From Burkholderiales bacterium UBA2647 (GTDB taxonomy: Bacteria > Pseudomonadota > Gammaproteobacteria > Burkholderiales > Burkholderiaceae_E), in assembly GCA_002359635.1 (NCBI GenBank), contig DENJ01000004.1, positions 7,811 through 26,061 on the forward strand: DNA of 18,251 nt. The letters are read 5' to 3'. A program made the position numbers and the translations under genes. How positions within the stretch are numbered: the stretch's first letter is position 1; every line of letters starts with the position of its first letter. Of this stretch, positions 15,014-18,251 are shown piece after piece. The notes below the pieces were generated by a model that was not told the DNA's origin, did not search any database, and saw only the letters and a program-made list of their open reading frames with translations.

Positions 15014-15895
15014 ATGAGTATTCTGATCAATAAAGACACCAAGGTCATCACCCAGGGTATTACGGGCAAGACCGGTCAATTCCACACCCGGATGTGTCGT
15101 GACTATGCAAACGGCCAAGCTTGCTTTGTGGCAGGTGTGAACCCGAAAAAAGCTGGCGAAGACTTTGAGGGCATCCCAATTTACGCCTCCGTCAAAGACG
15201 CCAAGGCTTCTACCGGTGCAACGGTATCTGTGATTTATGTGCCACCAGCCGGTGCGGCTGCAGCCATCTGGGAGGCTGTTGACGCTGATCTCGACTTGGC
15301 GATTTGCATTACCGAAGGCATACCGGTGCGTGACATGCTCGAGATTCGTAACCGAATCAAGCGTGAAAACAAACGTACGCTTTTGCTTGGGCCCAATTGC
15401 CCTGGCTTGATTACGCCCGATGAAATCAAGATCGGCATCATGCCTGGCCATATCCACCGAAAAGGCCGTATTGGTATCGTGTCACGCTCCGGAACCTTGA
15501 CCTATGAGGCCGTGGGTCAGGTAACCGAGTTGGGATTAGGCCAATCATCAGCTGTTGGTATTGGTGGCGATCCCATCAATGGTTTAAAGCATATCGATGT
15601 ACTGAAAATGTTTAACGATGATCCCGAAACCGATGCGGTGATCATGATCGGCGAAATTGGTGGACCTGATGAGGTCAACGCCGCACGCTGGGCGAAAGAA
15701 CATATGAAAAAGCCGATCGTGGGATTTATCGCTGGCGTGACCGCGCCACCAGGCAAGCGCATGGGGCATGCGGGCGCACTGATCTCGGGCGGGGACGACA
15801 CCGCGCAAGCCAAACTTGATATCTTGGAAGCATGCGGCATCCGGACAACAAAAAACCCCTCCGAAATGGCTGCATTGCTCAAAAAAGTCATGTAA
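15014..15895 (+). CDS. sucD: Succinate--CoA ligase (ADP-forming), alpha subunit
   Basis: The catalytic partner of SucC, which binds CoA and carries the phosphohistidine intermediate. The product has 293 residues from the ATG at 15014. The N-terminal CoA-binding Rossmann fold includes TQGITGKTGQFHT (13-25). GPNCPG is at 126-131 and SRSGTLTYEA at 157-166. The active-site histidine is His252 in RMGHAGALISGG. An in-frame start at 14969 lies inside sucC and is not supported by homology. A weak GGGG lies about 8 nt upstream. A GC-rich hairpin follows roughly 40 nt after its stop. Confidence 0.97.
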   Translation: MSILINKDTKVITQGITGKTGQFHTRMCRDYANGQACFVAGVNPKKAGEDFEGIPIYASVKDAKASTGATVSVIYVPPAGAAAAIWEAVDADLDLAICITEGIPVRDMLEIRNRIKRENKRTLLLGPNCPGLITPDEIKIGIMPGHIHRKGRIGIVSRSGTLTYEAVGQVTELGLGQSSAVGIGGDPINGLKHIDVLKMFNDDPETDAVIMIGEIGGPDEVNAARWAKEHMKKPIVGFIAGVTAPPGKRMGHAGALISGGDDTAQAKLDILEACGIRTTKNPSEMAALLKKVM

Positions 15896-15901
15896 AAGCT
15901 A

Positions 15902-16000
15902 GGCCTAGGGTCTGGAGCCTCGGGCTGTAGGTTTAGGGCCAGGGCTGTGGGTCCAGGCCCTTGGCCCATGGCCCTTGACCTTGACCTTTGGCCTTTGGCC
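15902..16000. repeat. GC-rich degenerate short-repeat tract downstream of sucD
   Basis: About 100 bp of low-complexity sequence fills the first half of the 208-bp gap after sucD. The left half has a roughly 20-bp period: GGGCTGTAGGTTTAGGGCCA (15922-15941) and GGGCTGTGGGTCCAGGCCCT (15942-15961) are tandem copies, preceded by a weaker copy (15902-15921). The right half is built of 6-7-bp units related to TTGGCCC, TTGACC and TTTGGCC. Because GGGCC-type and GGCCC-type words alternate, the tract is rich in inverted repeats. No coding potential is evident. Confidence 0.75.
15936..15967 (+). terminator. GC-rich hairpin after sucD, no U-tract
   Basis: GGGCCA (15936-15941) and GGGC (15942-15945) can pair with TGGCCC (15962-15967) and GCCC (15957-15960). 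This makes a ten-pair stem with one bulged T and an 11-nt loop. No run of T follows, so this is not a standard intrinsic terminator. It may stabilise the sucCD mRNA 3' end, or be a by-product of the repeat tract. Confidence 0.4.
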
Positions 16001-16103
16001 AGCCGATGTCAGCCATCGCGAAGGGATTGGTCGCCGATACGGGCTTTGCCGATGCAATTTTGATGCGCCTGTGGCCCCGGGTGAGGTAAAAGGAGGTGCG
16101 AGG

Positions 16104-16262
16104 ATGAACGAAAACGCAGACGAAATCGTTAAACGCCGTGGTTTGGATGTTTCGCGAGGATCGAAAGTAACGGAAGGCATGTCTTTGCTGACTTACCTCA
16201 GTTTATTGGCAAGTGCAGGCATTGCGACAAGCTTGCTTGCACGATGGCTCTTGCAAGCCTAG
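16104..16262 (+). CDS. Small hypothetical single-pass membrane protein (52 aa)
   Basis: An unrecognised 52-residue protein. Residues 1-25 are charged and hydrophilic (MNENADEIVKRRGLDVSRGS and onward); residues 26-46 (from MSLLTYLSL to SLLA) form one hydrophobic segment, followed by RWLLQA. Several basic residues before the segment suggest a cytoplasmic N-terminus. The gene has a near-perfect Shine-Dalgarno, AAGGAGGTG at 16090-16098, with 7 nt between GGAGG and the ATG; this decides the start over an in-frame ATG at 15975 that lies in the repeat tract. It ends 28 nt before the rubredoxin gene and is probably co-transcribed with it. I cannot assign a function. Confidence 0.7.
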   Translation: MNENADEIVKRRGLDVSRGSKVTEGMSLLTYLSLLASAGIATSLLARWLLQA

Positions 16263-16290
16263 CTTTTCTCAAGCGCGACAAGGTGGCTTA

Positions 16291-16470
16291 ATGACTGAAC
16301 AAGCGAATAAGACTTGGATGTGCTTGATTTGCGGCTGGATTTACGATGAAGCCGCAGGCCTTCCCGAGGAGGGTATTGCTGCAGGTACGCGCTGGGAGGA
16401 TGTGCCGATCAACTGGACCTGTCCGGAATGCGGTGCGCGAAAAGAAGACTTCGAAATGGTTGAGATTTAG
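16291..16470 (+). CDS. Rubredoxin
   Basis: A 59-residue one-iron electron carrier. The Fe(Cys)4 site is formed by Cys11 and Cys14 in MCLICGWIYDEAAG and Cys44 and Cys47 in WTCPECGARKEDF. The Tyr18 and Trp43 core residues are as expected. In aerobic proteobacteria such rubredoxins pass electrons between a reductase and oxygenases or other acceptors; no partner gene is present here. AAGGTGG at 16280-16286 precedes the ATG. An in-frame upstream TTG at 16213 lies inside the small membrane-protein gene and is rejected. It converges with the photolyase gene, with 19 nt between stops and no evident terminator. Confidence 0.95.
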   Translation: MTEQANKTWMCLICGWIYDEAAGLPEEGIAAGTRWEDVPINWTCPECGARKEDFEMVEI

Positions 16471-16489
16471 CGCGCTTCAATCTTGATGC

Positions 16490-18070
16490 TTAGGCCTCGT
16501 TTTGCTTTGTTCGCTTGACCACTTGGTAGCGTGCTAATGTCTTGAGTCTGGCCTGGCTGTGATCAACAATCGGTGGGGCGTAGTCTCGGGCAAGATGAAA
16601 ACCCAGGGCTTGTGCATCGAGTCCGCCCATTTCCCATGGCGCATGAATTTGTCGCTCAGAAAGCTTTGCAAGTTCTGGTACATAGCGACGAATAAAGCGT
16701 CCCTCAGCATCAAACTTGAGGCTTTGGCTGATGGGATTAAAGATCCGGAAATAGGGTTGGGCGTCGCAACCACTCGATGCTGCCCACTGCCAGCCACCGT
16801 TATTAGCCGCCAAATCAAAATCGAGCAGTTGTTGGGCAAACCAGGCCTCGCCCCGGCGCCAATCCAGACCAAGGTCCTTGCAAAGGAAAGAGGCTGTCAC
16901 CATTCGTAATCGGTTATGCATATAGCCGCTTTGAAACAGTTGTCGCATGGCAGCGTCGATCAACGGGTAACCCGTCTGGCCATCACACCAGGCCTTGAAA
17001 TCAGCGTCAGCCTTTGGGCCTTCCTCCCAGGCAATCAAGTCATATTCAGGTTTAAAGGCCTGGCGTTGAACATGCGGAAAGTGATACAGAATTTGCATAT
17101 AAAAATCACGCCAGATAAGCTCACTTAACCAGGTGTTTGCGCCGGTGCTTTGGTGCTGACAAGCAAGTCGCGCCGCTTCACGAATGCTGATGGTGCCAAA
17201 TCTTAAATGCACTGAAAGATATGACGGTCCTTTGACAGCAGGAAAATCGCGCGTTTTATCATAGCGATCAATGCGACTGCTGAAATCCTTAAGCAGTCCT
17301 TTTGCGCCAAGCGCACCGATCGGGAGTCGGAGTTGATGGAGGTTTGTGGTTTGAAAGCCGATGGCATCAAGATCGGGCGGTGCCCCAAACCAGAGTCCCC
17401 AATCCTTTTTTTGTGCCAGTTCAAGACATGATAATTGCTGGGATTGATCAGGCGCCTTAAGCCGACTTTGATCGACTTTGGCTTCATCGACGGCGCATTG
17501 TTGTGCTGCTAGGCGTTTCAGCCAGGCCTGCTTATAAGGGGTAAAAACGCTATAGGCTTTAGCGGATTGGCTTAGCACCTCACTGCGCTCAAAAATCACA
17601 TGATCTTTAAATGAATAACAATCGATATGCTTTAGCTTGAGCGCATCACGCAGATGCTGATCGCGCGCCAAGGCGTAGGCTTCGTCGTCGTGATTAAAAA
17701 AAACAGCCTCCACCCCAAGCGCCTGCGCGATCGCAGGTACGGCATCGATAGCCCTCGCGTGGGCGGTGATTAAACTGCCGCCAAGGCGCTCGTCTTGCTC
17801 AAGCTTTCTGAGGCTCTCCCAAATGAACTCAACACGGCGATCGGCGCGATCGGGCAATTCGTCCAAAATGGCGCGGTCAAAGACGAAAAGCAGATGCACG
17901 ACCGCAGCACTGCGGCAAGCTTGAGCAAGCGCCTGATGATCCTCAAGGCGCAAATCCCGCCGCAGCACGACCAGGCTTCGGGTATAAAAACGCTTGATGG
18001 CTGAGGTGCTAGGCGGTGCTGTTGCGGCTAACGGGCTTGGGGCGGATGGTTCGCTAGGAGATGGATTCAT
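16490..18070 (-). CDS. phr: Deoxyribodipyrimidine photolyase (class I CPD photolyase)
   Basis: FAD-dependent, light-driven repair enzyme that splits cyclobutane pyrimidine dimers. The product has 526 residues from the ATG at 18070. The N-terminal alpha/beta domain that holds the antenna chromophore starts at RSLVVLRRDLRLEDHQAL (31-48). The FAD-binding helical domain covers about 255-495, with WRDFYMQ (320-326), the NRLRMVTASFLCKDL stretch (386-400) and AANNGGWQWAASSGCDAQPY (421-440). The first 25 or so residues are a Ser/Pro/Ala-rich extension beyond the usual start. A GTG at 18079 would add three residues. Neither start has a clear ribosome binding site. Class I photolyase is favoured over a cryptochrome, but 6-4 specificity cannot be excluded from sequence alone. 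Confidence 0.94.
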   Translation of the reverse strand: MNPSPSEPSAPSPLAATAPPSTSAIKRFYTRSLVVLRRDLRLEDHQALAQACRSAAVVHLLFVFDRAILDELPDRADRRVEFIWESLRKLEQDERLGGSLITAHARAIDAVPAIAQALGVEAVFFNHDDEAYALARDQHLRDALKLKHIDCYSFKDHVIFERSEVLSQSAKAYSVFTPYKQAWLKRLAAQQCAVDEAKVDQSRLKAPDQSQQLSCLELAQKKDWGLWFGAPPDLDAIGFQTTNLHQLRLPIGALGAKGLLKDFSSRIDRYDKTRDFPAVKGPSYLSVHLRFGTISIREAARLACQHQSTGANTWLSELIWRDFYMQILYHFPHVQRQAFKPEYDLIAWEEGPKADADFKAWCDGQTGYPLIDAAMRQLFQSGYMHNRLRMVTASFLCKDLGLDWRRGEAWFAQQLLDFDLAANNGGWQWAASSGCDAQPYFRIFNPISQSLKFDAEGRFIRRYVPELAKLSERQIHAPWEMGGLDAQALGFHLARDYAPPIVDHSQARLKTLARYQVVKRTKQNEA

Positions 18071-18251
18071 GAGCTTCACGACGGGTTTTTCGATTTTTCA
18101 CCGCAGGGCCTCAAAACGTCCCGATTATCCGAAACCCATGGCCTGCAATCCCCGGAAAGACGCGTGGCTCGCGAGGAGATTGCGCTGGCGTGCTGCTAGC
18201 ATGCGACGGTTGGTTATTTGGGGCTTAGTGACGCGATGTTCGGTGATATGG
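18071..18251. other. Window-edge region upstream of phr, no supported gene
   Basis: These 181 bp must contain the phr promoter. I see no convincing -35/-10 pair, operator or RNA gene. A minus-strand frame is open from the edge to a TAA at 18125-18127 (about 41 codons) and a plus-strand frame is open from an ATG at 18201 to the edge. Both are too short to call. Confidence 0.4.

Noticed and set aside
15936..15967. CRISPR-like or REP-type repeat array
   Set aside because: The units are degenerate, directly abutting and without unique spacers; no cas or transposase gene is nearby. It is described as a low-complexity repeat tract.
16006..16089. 27-codon plus-strand ORF between sucD and the small membrane protein gene
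   Set aside because: No ribosome binding site, no recognisable features, and short enough to arise by chance.
15975..16103. N-terminal extension of the small membrane protein from an ATG at 15975
   Set aside because: The extension is translated repeat tract, and the strong Shine-Dalgarno at 16090-16098 points to the ATG at 16104.
18125..18251. Possible C-terminus of a minus-strand gene entering from the right edge
   Set aside because: About 41 open codons at a window edge in GC-rich DNA are expected by chance in some frame, and I recognise no family.
18201..18251. Possible plus-strand gene start at ATG 18201 running off the window
   Set aside because: Only 17 codons visible, with no ribosome binding site.

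Overview
The window reads as a chromosomal housekeeping region of a betaproteobacterium, most likely of the order Burkholderiales. The protein sequences (TyrS, GlyA, RecA, SucC/SucD, RibBA with a degenerate second half) and the gene order glyA-nrdR, ribD-ribE-ribBA-ribH-nusB, thiL-pgpA-cinA and recA-recX-sucC-sucD all fit that group. Base composition is moderately GC-rich and looks even by eye. There is no rRNA, tRNA, insertion sequence, phage gene or CRISPR array. Almost every base is coding; the longest gap is about 208 bp, between sucD and a small membrane-protein gene.

Layout. Positions 1-179 hold the 5' end of an unrecognised minus-strand gene, divergent from tyrS. Positions 285-4129 (+) carry tyrS, a histidine-phosphatase gene, glyA and nrdR. 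Positions 4133-5884 (-) carry an IlvB-like thiamine-diphosphate (ThDP) enzyme that separates nrdR from ribD. Its divergent intergenic region contains a perfect 15-bp tandem duplication. Positions 6019-11072 (+) form a cofactor cluster: ribD, then an AT-rich gap with a perfect inverted repeat, then ribE, ribBA, ribH, nusB and thiL. Positions 11127-12141 (+) carry pgpA and a stand-alone cinA/pncC. Positions 12241-15895 (+) carry recA behind a LexA box, recX, sucC and sucD. Positions 15896-16103 are a GC-rich repeat and hairpin tract. Positions 16104-16470 (+) carry a 52-residue membrane protein and a rubredoxin. Positions 16490-18070 (-) carry a class I photolyase.

How the genes fit together. 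RibD, RibB (N-terminal half of RibBA), RibH and RibE supply all riboflavin steps after GTP cyclohydrolase II. The cyclohydrolase half of RibBA lacks its zinc cysteines, so a separate RibA is expected elsewhere. ThiL makes ThDP, the cofactor of the interposed IlvB-like enzyme. GlyA feeds one-carbon metabolism, NrdR represses ribonucleotide reductase genes, SucCD is the succinyl-CoA step of the TCA cycle, and RecA/RecX and photolyase handle DNA damage.

I see no convincing previously undescribed multi-gene system. The most useful oddities are local: recX appears to start at a CTG codon overlapping the recA stop; the 15-bp tandem duplication and the 16-bp inverted repeat lie in rib-cluster promoter regions; the sucD-distal tract is repetitive and palindromic; the 52-residue membrane protein has a near-perfect ribosome binding site; and a 16-codon ORF with a consensus ribosome binding site lies in the tyrS leader.
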